From assembly GCA_014155875.1 (NCBI GenBank), contig JACEFZ010017867.1, positions 65,844 through 129,843 on the forward strand: a stretch of DNA of 64,000 nt. The letters are read 5' to 3'. Numbering within the stretch: the stretch's first letter is position 1; each line of letters opens with the position of its first letter. Below are positions 10,570 to 20,219 of this stretch, piece by piece. This DNA comes from Cepaea nemoralis (taxonomy: Eukaryota > Mollusca > Gastropoda > Stylommatophora > Helicidae). Below the pieces are notes generated by a model, which was not told the DNA's origin, did no database searches, and saw only the letters and a list, made by a program, of their open reading frames with translations. The position numbers and the translations under genes were made by a program.

Positions 10570-10850
10570 ATCGTCATAAAATTCTTATAGTCCATGCTGT
10601 GTAACGATGATGATCATGTCTGTCCCTACAGCCTTCTGTCTCACACTTTGCCATTGTTATATAGTCCGTGCCGTGTGGCGTTGGCAATCATGTCTGTTCA
10701 GTCTTCAGTCTCATGGACTGTCAATCATTTCTGATAATGATGTTCCTGCATGCCATCATGCCAAACTGTCCAGCATCTTCTCTATTGGTCTCCCCTTGCT
10801 TCTCTTACTCTTCACCTTTCTCATGACATGCCCACAGCATATATGCAGTT
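10570..10850 (-). pseudogene. Antisense LINE RT C-terminal scrap
   Basis: The minus strand reads KGRPIEKMLDSLA then WHAGTSLSEMIDSP in shifting frames, which matches the GRGRPREMMQDVLSRWHGE region of the copy at 4856-5429. The rest of 10373-11045 shows no further coding similarity. A 9-bp inverted repeat (ATTTTATGA/TCATAAAAT) sits at about 10554-10582. Confidence 0.5.
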
Positions 10851-11045
10851 ATTAAAGTATCCAGATATTTAAATACATTGATTGTTTCAGATTATTTCTA
10901 TTCACTTTGATGTTTCATTTGGTATACGGTTTTTCCGTTATTGAGACCGTCGTTTGTTTTGACTTTTTGTTGCAATTGTATCTATTATTTCATGTGACTG
11001 CGTTTAATTTTCAGCGACCAGATCCGTGTCATCACCGTAATTTAG

Positions 11046-11222
11046 ATCGTCAACATTCTTCTTCTTCTTTCGTTCGCTTGAAATATGTCGATTACTGCAA
11101 TGTTGTCTCCTGTATGAATTTAACTGTCTTTTTTAGTTCATTCAGCGGTCTATAGAGTTTATCATCCACTGATGTCTCTATATGCCAAAAGGTTTGCCTG
11201 GATATGTTGTATTTTGGTCGTC
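11046..11222 (-). mobile_element. LINE-A 3' end, 5'-truncated copy
   Basis: The reverse complement matches LINE-A from about 4155 to 4320, including the shared terminal words TATTTCAAGCGAACGAAAGA and the GAA tail. Only about 175 bp of the 3' end is kept, the usual outcome of incomplete reverse transcription. It shows that the GAA tail is a family feature. Confidence 0.8.
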
Positions 11223-11807
11223 TACATTATGCTCACAAACATATATCCCTATCATGTCTTGTATGCATCTCACCATTATTTCGCAGCTCAGCTCGCCTGT
11301 TCTTATCCAGTGACTGAAGATCCTGTACTCAGCTAGTCAACAATTTTTATAATTACCCCACCCACCCACCCACACACACACTCGCGCGCACATACACACA
11401 CACACAGTGAAAGAGAGAGAGAGTTATCCACTAGTCTGCCAACGTGTTAGTCCTGGGAATGTGTCACAGAGGACATCTTGATGGATGCTACGTTCGTTGT
11501 CCAGACTAATGTCAGCGTGCAGAATGTTCCACCAGGACTTGGTTTCATGTCTGATCAAGTCCCTGCCTCTTTACATTCGCTGGCATTCTAGTAAGACAGA
11601 TGTTTGTCCTCCAGTGTGGTTCTTATGCAGATATCGATGATCATGTCTCCCTAATTCTCTCCGACATGTGCAGTGTTATTACAGCTGGCGATCCTTCTAT
11701 AACTACAATTGGCATTTGAGCATTTCTACATACATCGTTCTGAGTCGTCCTCTTCTTAGGATTTTGACACAGACGGCTGATATCCATATTGCACATATCT
11801 TTTTCAT
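11223..11807. other. No gene recognised; short CA/GA microsatellite
   Basis: A CCCA/CA repeat lies at about 11354-11406, followed by a short GA run (11410-11424). No coding similarity is seen on either strand in the remainder. Confidence 0.5.
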
Positions 11808-12090
11808 ATGGTAGGGGGAACAGAAACGACAGAGGAGACCAGCTGATACAGTTCTGTGAAGAAAACAATCTTATTGTTTGCAACACATTTTTCCAACATA
11901 ATCCTAGGAAACTGTATACTTGGAAAAGCCCTAAAGGACGAGAAACCAAACTGACTACATTATGATTAGATATAGATTTAAAACCAATGTTAAAAATGCC
12001 AAAACATGTCCTGATGCTGATATAAACTCTTACCATAATCCTGTTATCTTAAAATTACAAATAAAACTTAAAAACCCAGGAATTAGGACA
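11808..12090 (+). pseudogene. LINE APE endonuclease C-terminal fragment
   Basis: The plus strand reads RGDQLIQFCEENNLIVCNTF and LYTWKSPKGRETK, then in the next frame TCPDADINSYHNPVILKLQI. This is the end of an APE-type LINE endonuclease. The catalytic SDH of the last motif is replaced by SYH. Its family corresponds to the antisense element at 12640-14710. Confidence 0.7.
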
Positions 12091-12449
12091 TCGAAGACAC
12101 CTCAAGTAGATATATCGGCATTGAAACGACTAGAAATAGAAAATCAAAACAATGTTTTCCCGTAGTGAATTTGAATGACCTGACGAGATGCAGTGAAATG
12201 TGTCAGACAATAAATCGTACTATATATGGTTTGTGTCTTCGTTATTCAAACTAGAAATAGGTTAAATATACTTGGCTGAAGTAAACAATAGATATGATGG
12301 GCTAATCATTGAAAGTATGTAACAATATAGACGTGAAAATCCACTTCAATATTCAGCTCTTGAAGTATGGATGCATTTGTTCTTGTCTTTACCCAAGATA
12401 TTCTCAGAACCCGTCTATAACATTTATATTCAAAAGCATTTATGCGCTG

Positions 12450-12600
12450 TTCAGCCTGTTTATTATAAGATTATAAAGGCGAGACGGACATATAATCAGA
12501 TTGCTACTGGAACTATTAGTGTTGGAACTCTTCGCTGGCTGCTGAGGATGGAGACGGAGCGCTTATGGGAATGTCTCGAATGCTGTGATGTCGGTTCCTA

Positions 12601-12637
<37 letters not shown>

Positions 12638-12638
12638 G
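12450..12638 (+). repeat. Degenerate LINE-like tail ending in (AATC)n
   Basis: About 35 bp of AATC repeats at 12602-12638 follow a short frame reading RWLLRMETERLWECLE. LINE 3' ends elsewhere in the window carry related TGAT/ATTG tails, so this is probably another LINE 3' end, but the coding match is too short to be sure. The stretch 12091-12450 shows nothing recognisable. Confidence 0.4.
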
Positions 12639-12639
12639 C

Positions 12640-13355
12640 CTGTTTAGTAAGTGTCCAGGTCTCACTGGTATATGTTGCAATGGGAAAGATGCATGCTCTT
12701 AAAAATCTAATTTTTGTAGTTCTATATGTCCCACTCCATAATGTATTCAGTTGTTTTAGTCTTTGAAGGGCAATTGACAGTCGTCGTTTAATGTCTTTAA
12801 TTGTGTCACCATTGTTGGTAATCAATGACCCAAGATATTCAACATTTTTCACCACCTCCAATCTTTCCTCATTAACATATATGTCTTTCTCCATAGCAGT
12901 TTTATCTGTATGCATTATCTTTGTTTTTGCAATGTTAAGATATCAGTTGTGATTTTCACTGTTTCTTTGGATTGAGGATATTAAGTTTTCTATACCATTC
13001 TGTGATGTGCATAGCAATACTGTATCATCAGCATATCGAATCTCTGGTATGTCATGACCACCGATATTTAGGGCATCATATTGCTCCCTGGTTATATCAT
13101 CTTTGACATTTCTCATTATATTTTCAGTGTAGAGGTTAAACAAATAGGGTGACAGCACACATGCCTGACGGACTCCTTGCTTGATGTCAAACCAGTCTGA
13201 TGTCTCGCCATCTATTCTAACCGCTGCTTGTTGATCTAGATAAAACATTTTTATCAGTTGTACTACATGTGATGGAAAGCCCATATTCCTCATGATGTCC
13301 CAAAGCTTCTGATGTTGTACACAGTCAAATGCCTTTGAATAATCCACAAACATGA
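12640..13355 (-). pseudogene. Antisense LINE reverse transcriptase (palm to thumb)
   Basis: The frame 13353-12943 encodes FVDYSKAFDCVQHQKLWDIM (motif A), GVRQACVLSPYLFNLY (motif B, with Ala replacing the usual Gly of RQG) and RYADDTVLL (motif C). A frameshift near 12930 leads to 12915-12631: NVEYLGSLITNNGDT, RRLSIALQRLKQL, PIATYTSETWTLTK. The protein stops abruptly at the AATC/ATTG repeat, so the C-terminal region is missing. The upstream parts of the same element lie at 13541-13735 and 14190-14710. Confidence 0.85.
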
Positions 13356-13377
13356 GAATAGGTTTACATTAAATTGT

Positions 13378-13530
13378 CTGCACAAGACCAAGAATTAAAT
13401 ACCTGGATGGCTTGGCCACGTGGCATGGTCGAAACAGGAACACAGAGCTGATAAACGACTCTGGTGATCGAGTGACATGGCAGTACGTGACCGCCCACGC
13501 TTATCGGCATGGCACATGATGGATGGATGG
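13378..13530 (+). mobile_element. Short LINE 3' end in opposite orientation, with ATGG tail
   Basis: The plus strand reads YLDGLATWHGRNRNTELIND, then DRVTWQYVTAHAYRHGT, stop and an ATGG repeat. The same protein end appears on the minus strand at 34685-35065. The fragment is wedged into the antisense LINE between its RT N-terminal block (13541-13735) and its palm (12640-13355), so it looks like a later insertion. Confidence 0.7.
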
Positions 13531-13540
13531 TATTTCATCA

Positions 13541-13735
13541 CATCCTGGTGATTTACCATTCTTCAGGTTCTTTATTGCCCATGCAATTTCATCTAATGAG
13601 GGTTCAGGTTCTGTCTCTGCTGTCATTGGTTCATGTATATCATTCATATTCAAAGAGTCATTCATATGATACATTGCACTTCAGTATTCCTGCCATATTT
13701 CAAGAATGTGTCTAGATTCTGTTAAGGTTGCTTGC
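13541..13735 (-). pseudogene. Antisense LINE, RT entry block
   Basis: The minus strand reads EPSLDEIAWAIKNLKNGKSP, the RT block just before the palm, and SRHILEIWQEY upstream. It is the missing link between the palm fragment at 12640-13355 and the endonuclease at 14442-14710. Confidence 0.7.
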
Positions 13736-13739
13736 TTGT

Positions 13740-14090
13740 GTTCGTTGGCTTGAGCTCCAACGTGAAGTCCTGTATGTCGGATGAAGCATCCTGTTGTCCA
13801 ACATCAGTGTGATGTCATACAGGACCTGAGGTTTGCGTGAGGATCCAGTGTCCCATGTCTGGCTTATTGGTGTGCAGACTGGTGGTTCCTCGTCGTACAG
13901 GCAGACACTCTCCTTCTTCTGAGAAATCGGCGATCCTACTGACTTTAGCCAGGACCCCGAAGGGACCTGTTGCCCAGGACGCTCGACGAGGACGCGTCAA
14001 TAGGTCTTGGCCAGTATATAACCCGGCTCTGGTGCCTTGGAAACACCTCTGCGTCCCTCTGTAAAGGTATTTCCCAACTTGTCACATATA
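13740..14090. other. Unidentified GC-rich insertion within the antisense LINE
   Basis: This stretch does not continue the LINE reading on either side. It holds a 10-bp inverted repeat (GTCCTGTATG at about 13767-13776 and CATACAGGAC at about 13816-13825) and a TATATAA at about 14014. A solo LTR or a MITE is possible; no partner copy is present to test this. Confidence 0.3.
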
Positions 14091-14189
14091 ACATTTAATT
14101 GAGGTTGAACATTTCTTGTCAATAACGTCATTTTTTGAACATTTCGAAATCTGTTCCATTTTTATGATATTGCTCTATTTTAATACAAC

Positions 14190-14710
14190 AATCTTGTATT
14201 TATTAGTTTTTGTCATTTCTTGTGTTCTTTCTTATTTCACGTGTTAAAGATATATACTACATCCTACCTGTCCTTTCGGTTTCAGTTCCTTTCGTTATTT
14301 TATTAATTCCATCGTTTCATGGTGTAATCCATGGCCTATGTTGCTTAGTCCTGATCGGAATTAAATCTTTTGCTGTTGTTATCAAGCTATATCAAGCTTG
14401 TACTGCTAGTTCATCAGGTGTCATTTCTTCTTGCACAGACATCAAGACCGCAAACTATTCTTCACTTCTACGTTGTATGTATCTTGTATTTTTGTGAGAT
14501 CAAAATGAAGTGACCTTGGTCCTCGGGTAAGCTTTTTCAGTTTTAATTTCAGATCTGCTTCTAATAACTGATGATCTATATGACAGTCTGCACTTTGTAG
14601 GGTTTTTACAGATGTTGTGCTTGATCTCCATCTTCTTTGTATTAACATATAATCTATCTGATGTTTGGTAATACTGTCCGGGGACTTCAATGTTAAGAGT
14701 CTTCTTGGGT
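14190..14710 (-). pseudogene. Antisense LINE, endonuclease end and linker
   Basis: The frame 14690-14442 reads HQIDYMLIQRRWRSSTTSVK, SADCHIDHQLLEADLKLKLK, the last motifs of an APE endonuclease; the S of the usual SDH is an Ile here. Further 3' on the minus strand the linker reads DLIPIRTKQHRPWIT. Together with 13541-13735 and 12640-13355 it forms a single decayed element interrupted twice. Confidence 0.75.
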
Positions 14711-14867
14711 GTTGTTTAAAAAGTGTGTTGTTATCGTTAACTCATTCTCAGTGCAAATTCCATTAATTTATCACCTGCATCATTTCTATTCCCCAATTCA
14801 AATATTCCTAAAACGTGTCTCTCATTTTCAGTTCTTCCTGTACGTACTTTAGCATTAAAATCTCCAA

Positions 14868-14936
14868 TTATTATTATTATAAAATTATTATTATAAAATT
14901 ATATAATAATAATATTATTATAATATTATATAATGG
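14868..14936. repeat. AT-only low-complexity stretch (ATT/ATA)
   Basis: Almost pure A/T trinucleotides. The truncated 5' end of the second HERO-like copy joins directly at about 14940. Confidence 0.85.
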
Positions 14937-14939
14937 AAT

Positions 14940-16220
14940 GACATCTGGCGCATGGCACCACTGCGTCCAAGTTTCGTCATCCGATCCATCTACAATGTCC
15001 TGCCATCAGGTGCCAACTTGGCCAAGTGGGGGACAACCAACGACCCGTTCTGTCCTCTCTGTGCGAAAGCCCAAATAGTCCAGACAGCTGAACACGTGCT
15101 GCCCGGTTGCAAGGTTGCCCTGACCAAAGGGCGTTTTAAATGGCAGCATAACAAAGTCCTGACCGAGTTGGCCGAGATAGTGGACATCTCAAGGATGAAA
15201 GCTAACAGAGAGGGGCACAGAACGGGGTCGACGGAGTTTGCCTTCGTCCAAGAAGGCCGCAAAAATGGTAAAGCTGACGATTTGCCGCTTGCTACAGTCT
15301 TCGATGGTGCGAGGGACTGGCAACTGACCGTAGACCTAAAGGACCGTGGCAAATACCCTGAGGTGATCCGATAGTTTGGCTTGCGACCTGACATTGTACT
15401 TAGCTCCTCGTCAACCAAGCAGCTAGCGCTGATTGAGCTGAAACTCCTTTACGATTCCAATATTGAGGAGATACACGTGTACAAGTTAGCGAAGTATGAT
15501 GACATGGTCGCAAGTCTTAGGCGGGAGGAATACACCGTCACGCTCTTCGCCGTCGAGGTAGGCGCAAGAGGTCTTGTCTCCCACTCCGTGTTTGATGTGC
15601 TGAAGCGAATGGGCATGAAAGGACGATAAAGAGCAGGGACCCAAAAACAAATGTATGAGGCAGCCGAAAAGTCCTCATGCCGGCTGTGGAACTGTCACAA
15701 CCTAGAGTGGAACAAGTCTCTGAACTAGTATGGTTGGAAGCGGTGTCTGCAATACCAGCAATGTCTCAATCAAAACCACGAACTTTACAACGTCTCATGT
15801 GAGTTCTTTAGCCCTTCCCCCGAGCGTGAGCGGTGAGCCTGAGTGCAGTCAATCACACAAATGTCGGCAGAAGTCCAACCTCAATAATATAGCGATAATC
15901 GACCATCAGTCGCACCTAGCCAGCTGCAGAGAGACCAAGAGGTGGGTCTCGAAAGGAAGGGAGATCCGGCTCCCTAGAACGGGGCACGAGCAAGGAACAC
16001 TGCAAACGGAGACGTATGGAGGCGACAGAGGTCGTGGCGGGGATGAGGCTGGCATCCCACGACCACACGTGCCAAGGGGCAGGCACTGGCTGCACGGGCT
16101 CTCCCCACCAAGGGAGGGGGGGGGGGCTTGAGAGTGGACAAGGTAACAGGAAAGATACAAGCTTAACATCAGGGATAACTAATGTGACCGAACGAATGTC
16201 TCCACGGCAGAGGTAAGACG
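14940..16220 (+). mobile_element. R2/HERO-like LINE, copy 2, 5'-truncated
   Basis: This copy matches copy 1 from about 8805 to its end, in both the coding region and the 3' untranslated region (for example GAGTGCAGTCAAT and GAGGCAGCCGAAAAG). It extends the 3' untranslated region about 200-400 bp beyond the point where copy 1 is cut. A G run occurs at 16116-16126. The stretch 16221-16374 shows nothing further. Confidence 0.82.
14952..15629 (+). pseudogene. HERO-like LINE copy 2, knuckle and restriction-like endonuclease
   Basis: The frame from 14952 reads MAPLRPSFVIRS, the knuckle CPLCAKAQIVQTAEHVLPGC, HNKVLTELAEIVDISRMKAN, FVQEGRKNGKADDLPLATVF and WQLTVDLKDRGKYPEVIR. A TAG at 15372-15374 then interrupts it, and the same frame continues as FGLRPDIVLSSSSTKQLALI and FAVEVGARGLVSHSVFDVLK to a stop at 15629. 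Only the single stop codon separates it from an open C-terminal domain, so it is better kept than copy 1. Confidence 0.82.
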
Positions 16221-16374
16221 CCCGGAGACATGACGAGGGCGGGACATCACCCAGAGAATATTAAGAAATCAATGGTCCGAAATGCTTGGGGAAGGAGTTT
16301 CCTTTTGATGATCAGATGCCCCCTGCAATGTTTGCTTTGCGTCGGAGTTCTTACGATTTACGATCATTATGACC

Positions 16375-16575
16375 AATCTTATTTAATGTTTCTTGCAGTG
16401 TGTTGTAAAAATCTCAAATTTCGTGCTCCTCTGCTGTTGATGTAGGTGCATATATCTGTATGAGAGTTGTGCTTTTCGGACGGCCTTTAAGTCTGATAGT
16501 GAGGATTCTATCACTAACTGGGTTATATCCCATTAAAGCTTTTGCATTTGTTTTATCTATACAAAATGCCGCTCC
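16375..16575 (-). pseudogene. Antisense LINE endonuclease fragment
   Basis: The minus strand reads GAAFCIDKTNAKALMGYNPV, SDRILTIRLKGRPKSTTLIQ and IYAPTSTAEEHEI, the middle of an APE-type endonuclease. It is flanked by unrelated pieces. Confidence 0.7.
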
Positions 16576-16589
16576 GCTCTGGCCTCCGA

Positions 16590-16797
16590 CATGATACTTT
16601 TATAAAAACCATACTGGAAGGCAAGGTTGAGGGCAAGCAAGAGGTAGACAATGATTCGAGAGGGAAGATAACATCAAGAGATGGACGAGCATCAGACTGA
16701 CAGAATGTACAGTCAAGGCGAGAGACAGGCATTGCTGGAGATCCATTGCAGACAACCTTCATTGTGGAGACGGCACCTGATTGATTGATTGATTTAA
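16590..16797 (+). mobile_element. LINE 3' end with TGAT tail
   Basis: The reading ILEGKVEGKQ is followed, after a shift, by IKRWTSIRLTECTVKARDRH and WRSIADNLHCGDGT, stop and (TGAT)n. It is a 5'-truncated LINE 3' end; the motif GGCACCTGATTGATTG at its end recurs in modified form at the 34685-35065 element. Confidence 0.75.
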
Positions 16798-16839
16798 TAT
16801 GTCTATAACTAGGATAATGCTAAATGCAAAAATAGCGCG

Positions 16840-17480
16840 TCAAGAAAAAAGACAAAACCATCCAGGTGTCACTGTTGATCGCAGCCTAAATTATAAGCAC
16901 ATGTAAACAAAATGAACAAGAGCAAGGCAACGAATGCTGATCACGAAAATTCTAGCTGGTACAATATGGGGAGCAAATGAGAAAGCTCTCAAGAAGCTGT
17001 ACATTGGACGAGTGAGTTCAGTCCTTAAACACGGTCTCCCAGCTTTGGCAATGGCAGCTAAGTCACACTTTAACAAACTAATCACAGTACAAAATCAAAG
17101 GTATGATGATCACAACTGTAGGTATGAAAGCAACACCTATCAATAAATTGGAAAACTTCACATATCTTCAGCCTATGCAAAACAGATAGTAGAGCCCAGC
17201 AACAGGCTGAACATTTTAAACACCCCCCCCCCCCACACACACACACTTATAACCAGACGCTTGATGGTGTTGACAGTGGAAGACTAAAGAGAGACAGCTT
17301 TGTAGAATCTGCAAACCAAAACATGAGAACAGACTATATATACTCAGCATATCAATAGCTAAACCCATGACAAATGGAAACAGAATTCCAGCTTGGGGAC
17401 AGCCATCAGTGCCTACCTGAGATGAAATATATCATTCCCAGTATTGAGAAAAAGAGCACTCAGAATCATTAGAAAGAATT
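16840..17480 (+). pseudogene. LINE RT fragment related to LINE-A
   Basis: The plus strand reads HPGVTVDRSLNYKHM, LITKILAGTIWGANEKALKK, LYIGRVSSVLKHGLPALAMA and later DGVDSGRLKRDSFVESA. These align with the post-YADD region of LINE-A (YLGVTFDGRLTW, KLSGTTWGAS, MGRLKRSSFI). The copy belongs to a related but different family. A C run with a CA repeat at 17223-17246 interrupts it. Confidence 0.7.
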
Positions 17481-17546
17481 AACACAATAATACATTACCT
17501 AGAAGAACACAGATGAACCAGCAAACAAACTTAACTTCCAGGAGTT

Positions 17547-18030
17547 AAGAATGTCATTGTCACAAGGGTCCAACTCTATGTAAAGGATGTAGGAATGCCA
17601 TTATCTATATAGTCCAACTCTGTCCAGGATTTAAGAATGTTATAGTCCTCAGAGTCCAACTCTATCTCCAGGACTTAGGAATGTCACTGTCCCGAGAGTC
17701 AAACTCTATATGCAAGATTTAGGAATGTCATTGTCCAAAGAGTCCAACTCTACGCCCATGATATAGGAATGTCAATGTCCTCATAGTCCATCTCTATGTC
17801 CAGGATTTAGGAATGCCGTTGTGCCCAGAATCCAGCACTATGTGGAGGATTTAGGAAAGCCATTGTCCCCAGAGTCCACATATATGTCCAGTATTTAGGA
17901 ATGTCATTGTTCTCAGAGTCAAACTCTATGTCCAGGATTAGGGTGTTTAATTGTCAACAAATTCCAAGCCTCTGCGCATGGTTTAGGTATTGCATTATCA
18001 ACAGCATCCAGTAAAAGACCTGGTGTTAGA
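17547..18030 (+). repeat. Diverged minisatellite, 44-bp unit, about 11 copies
   Basis: Each unit starts AGGAATGTCATTGTCC and contains AGAGTCCAACTCTATG and CCAGGATTT. Units differ by several substitutions, so this array is old compared with the one at 42727-64000. Confidence 0.85.
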
Positions 18031-18219
18031 TAGGTCATTGTCAAAAGATGGTAACGCACATGCCTAACCTCTCTTCAGCTGGTAACTACACCATCCGTGG
18101 AATGGGTGTATTGGCTGTCGTGAAGTGTATCGGTTATGAATGAATAAAAGAACATGTTCTCCAATGATTAGATTCAGACTGAAAACCAATCTCCAAGTCT
18201 CTGCTACCATAACCTAGTT

Positions 18220-18656
18220 CAGTGGTTCTCAACCAGTGGGGAATTCACCCGCCCCCTTTAGGAATTGTAGGGTTTCCGGGAGGGAGGGGGAATTAAGATT
18301 ACTTCAATATCACGTTAATACAAGATCCGATTACTTGATATTGTTTTTCCCTCCATACTTTAGTGTTCTGTATTTCCGTCCTTCTTAAATTCGTTTTATA
18401 AGGTAAGTAGACCCGCAAATCACGAACGAACGAACAAACTTTATTTTCAAAGGGTTAAGAATTGGGCACGATGGCCACATGTTATGTAGACGTCTAGACT
18501 TGTTCTAGTATGTGTTATTAAATTTAGCTTAAATTTTTACGTAAACTGTGTAGGGGCAAGTGAAATTTATAGGTAGGAAATATGAAAGGAGGGTGGGAAT
18601 GACGTTCTGAACATATGGTGACTAGCGCATGGGCTCAAAAAAATTGAGAACCGCTG
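18220..18656. mobile_element. hAT-type MITE
   Basis: The left end reads CAGTGGTTCTCAACC and the inverted right end CAGCGGTTCTCAA, a well-known hAT terminal sequence. Flanking 8-mers (ACCTAGTT, CTTTAGTT) are a weak TSD. No transposase is present. A piece of the (CGAA)n-tailed repeat lies inside at 18424-18490. Confidence 0.7.
18424..18490 (-). repeat. (TTCG)n-tailed repeat family, fragment 1
   Basis: It begins with CGAA repeats followed by CTTTATTTTCAAAGGGTTA, then GGGCACG. On the minus strand this is an element 3' end: AATAAAG followed by TTCG units. Other copies are at 19400-19712, 29474-29645 and 36473-36640. Confidence 0.7.
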
Positions 18657-18834
18657 CTTTAGTTGATGTTGGTGAGTAGAGTAACAATAACGACACAATT
18701 ACACATTGTAAGCCACAGTAGGCATATGGTGCTACACTCATACTTGTAAAGACAAGCTGGCACTAGGTAAGTGATGTGGCCAGCATCACGTCGGCCACAT
18801 GTGGCTTCCCCTGACATGGTTTGGTACAGATGTC

Positions 18835-18918
18835 AGTGTGGGTCGACCTGAGAAACCCAGGTCGAGTTTAAGAATTCCAGCTTGGGTCGACTTGCATACC
18901 CAGGTCGAGGTTTAACCA
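18835..18918 (+). repeat. Hairpin-forming 44-bp repeat, first two units
   Basis: These two units contain GGGTCGACCTGAGAAACCC, AGGTCGAGTTT. They are separated from the rest of the array (19170-19390) by the SINE at 18912-19165. Confidence 0.8.
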
Positions 18919-19165
18919 TTTAAAAAAAAGTCGCTTAGAAGTCGACAGGGTCGACTTCATTGCACCGGATTTTATTCCATATGGTTCGGTCTCTTTCCGC
19001 AGCGCGGAAAGCGTCGCACACAGCGCGAACTCCGTAGCTCTAGCGACGACCCACATAAGTCTCCGAAAAATTTAACTCGTGAACCGAAGGACGCGGCCCG
19101 GAATCGAACCCACAACCTTCGGAGCCCGAGTCAAACGGCTTGACCACTTCGCCAGGGAGTTTGCC
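18912..19165 (-). mobile_element. tRNA-derived SINE, copy 1
   Basis: On the minus strand the element starts with a tRNA-like head at about 19161-19089. It has box A TGGCGAAGTGG (19154-19144) and box B GGTTCGATTCC (19110-19100), and by position the anticodon would read CGG. The acceptor and T stems do not pair, so it is not a working tRNA. A body of about 160 bp follows and is shared with 40618-40835 (for example GACCGAACCATATG and GGTCGTCGCT). It is an RNA polymerase III-type SINE that depends on a LINE for movement; which LINE is unknown. Confidence 0.75.
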
Positions 19166-19169
19166 GTTG

Positions 19170-19390
19170 AAACATTTCAGCTTGGGTCGACCTGAGAAAC
19201 CCAGGTCGAGTTTAAACATGTCAGTTTGGGTCGACCTGAGAAACCCAGGTCGAGTTTAAACATTCCAGCTTGGGTCGACCTGAGAAACCCAGGTCGAGTT
19301 TAAACATTCCAGCTTGGGTCGACCTGAGAAACCCAGGTCGAGTTTAAACATTCCAGCTTGGGTCGACCTGAGAAACCCAGGTCGATTTTA
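19170..19390 (+). repeat. Hairpin-forming 44-bp tandem repeat, five units
   Basis: The unit runs CATTCCAGCTTGGGTCGACC, TGAGAAACCCAGGTCGAGTT, TAAA. Inside each unit TCGACCTG and CAGGTCGA are inverted around AGAAACC, giving an 8-bp stem and a 7-base loop. Units are nearly identical. Confidence 0.88.
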
Positions 19391-19399
19391 TGCATGTCA

Positions 19400-19712
19400 G
19401 GCTCGGGAGAACTAAGAAACGAAGTCAAGCGTAAACATCCCAATTTTCGAACTGCTTCCCATCAGGACGGCAGTAGAGCGTCTAGGCACTGGGCTATTAT
19501 ACATAACATATTATCAAATGAATGTTGTATACGATGCATTCTTTATGTTTACAACATTCATTTGATAATGTTTACGTTCCTATGTCAAAGTATCACGCAC
19601 TATTGGTGAACGAAAGATGAGTGATTGGAAGGACCGAATGTAAGACGGGCCTCCTTGCCCAATTTGTGACCCTTTGAATACACATTTCGTTCGTTTGTTC
19701 GTTCGTTCGCTA
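19400..19712 (+). mobile_element. (TTCG)n-tailed SINE-like repeat, most complete copy
   Basis: It ends TTGCCCAATTTGTGACCCTT, TGAATACACATTTCG and a TTCG/TTTG tail. About 165 bp is shared with the inverted copy at 29474-29645. A perfect 20-bp inverted repeat (19510-19529 with 19550-19569, 20-base loop) lies inside. No coding potential was seen. Confidence 0.65.
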
Positions 19713-19992
19713 TCGCGACTCCATGAAACATGTACCCGAGCAGTTTCCCGCCAAGGGCGTGTACTGTGATAAAGCTATCACATTTTATATGTCTGATTGC
19801 ATGGGGGTATAGCTGGACATTCTTCCCTCACTTAACGACATGAGGAAGCCTCCTCCGACAGCCATGATGATGTTTTAAACGTCCCTAATGTGGCTGAGTG
19901 TTTTACCTGGATTTCTAAATTGCGTCCGAAGTTTCGTGCCAACAGGGATGTTATCAGGCAGCACGGGAAACAGTTCTCTCAGGACGTGCGTG
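19713..19992 (-). other. Probable 3' untranslated region of the EGF/transmembrane gene
   Basis: The stretch follows the stop codon of the last exon on the minus strand and has no other assignment. No clear AATAAA in minus orientation was found, so its extent is unknown. Confidence 0.3.
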
Positions 19993-20183
19993 CTACAGCT
20001 TAGACGAAACGTGCGTAGATCCGGCTGCATTGCTGCCTGTGTCTTCAGCCATGGACATCTCCATGGATTCACTCTGTCCTGGCATCTCCCTGCGCAGCTG
20101 AAACATGGTGCACAAGAGGACGAGTATGGCGAGCAGCAGTAGTGGTATGATGTAGTACTTCCAAGGCACGGATTGGGTCGGTG
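19993..20183 (-). CDS. Last exon: transmembrane helix and cytoplasmic tail
   Basis: The exon follows an acceptor reading TACGTCCACAG (minus strand) and enters in phase 1, matching the donor phase of the EGF exon at 25805. It encodes about 62 residues: PTQSVPWKYY, a hydrophobic helix (IIPLLLLAILVLLCTMF), basic LRR right after it (positive-inside, so a type I orientation), then an acidic, Ser- and Met-rich tail ending STHVSSKL and TAG at 19993-19995. No tyrosine motif (ITAM or NPxY) is present in the tail, unlike MEGF10/Draper, so signalling would need a partner or another isoform. A damaged partial copy lies at 20385-20475. Confidence 0.7.
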
Positions 20184-20219
20184 CTGTGGACGTAAAGTAC
20201 ACAAACTGTTATGTGTACA

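Noticed and set aside
13772..14090. Solo LTR (TG...CA ends, internal TATATAA)
   Set aside because: No TSD, no second copy, no primer-binding site or coding region; the short ends are expected by chance.
19089..19161. Functional tRNA gene (apparent anticodon CGG)
   Set aside because: The boxes A and B are good, but the acceptor and T stems do not pair and the sequence continues into a body shared with another locus, so it is a SINE head.
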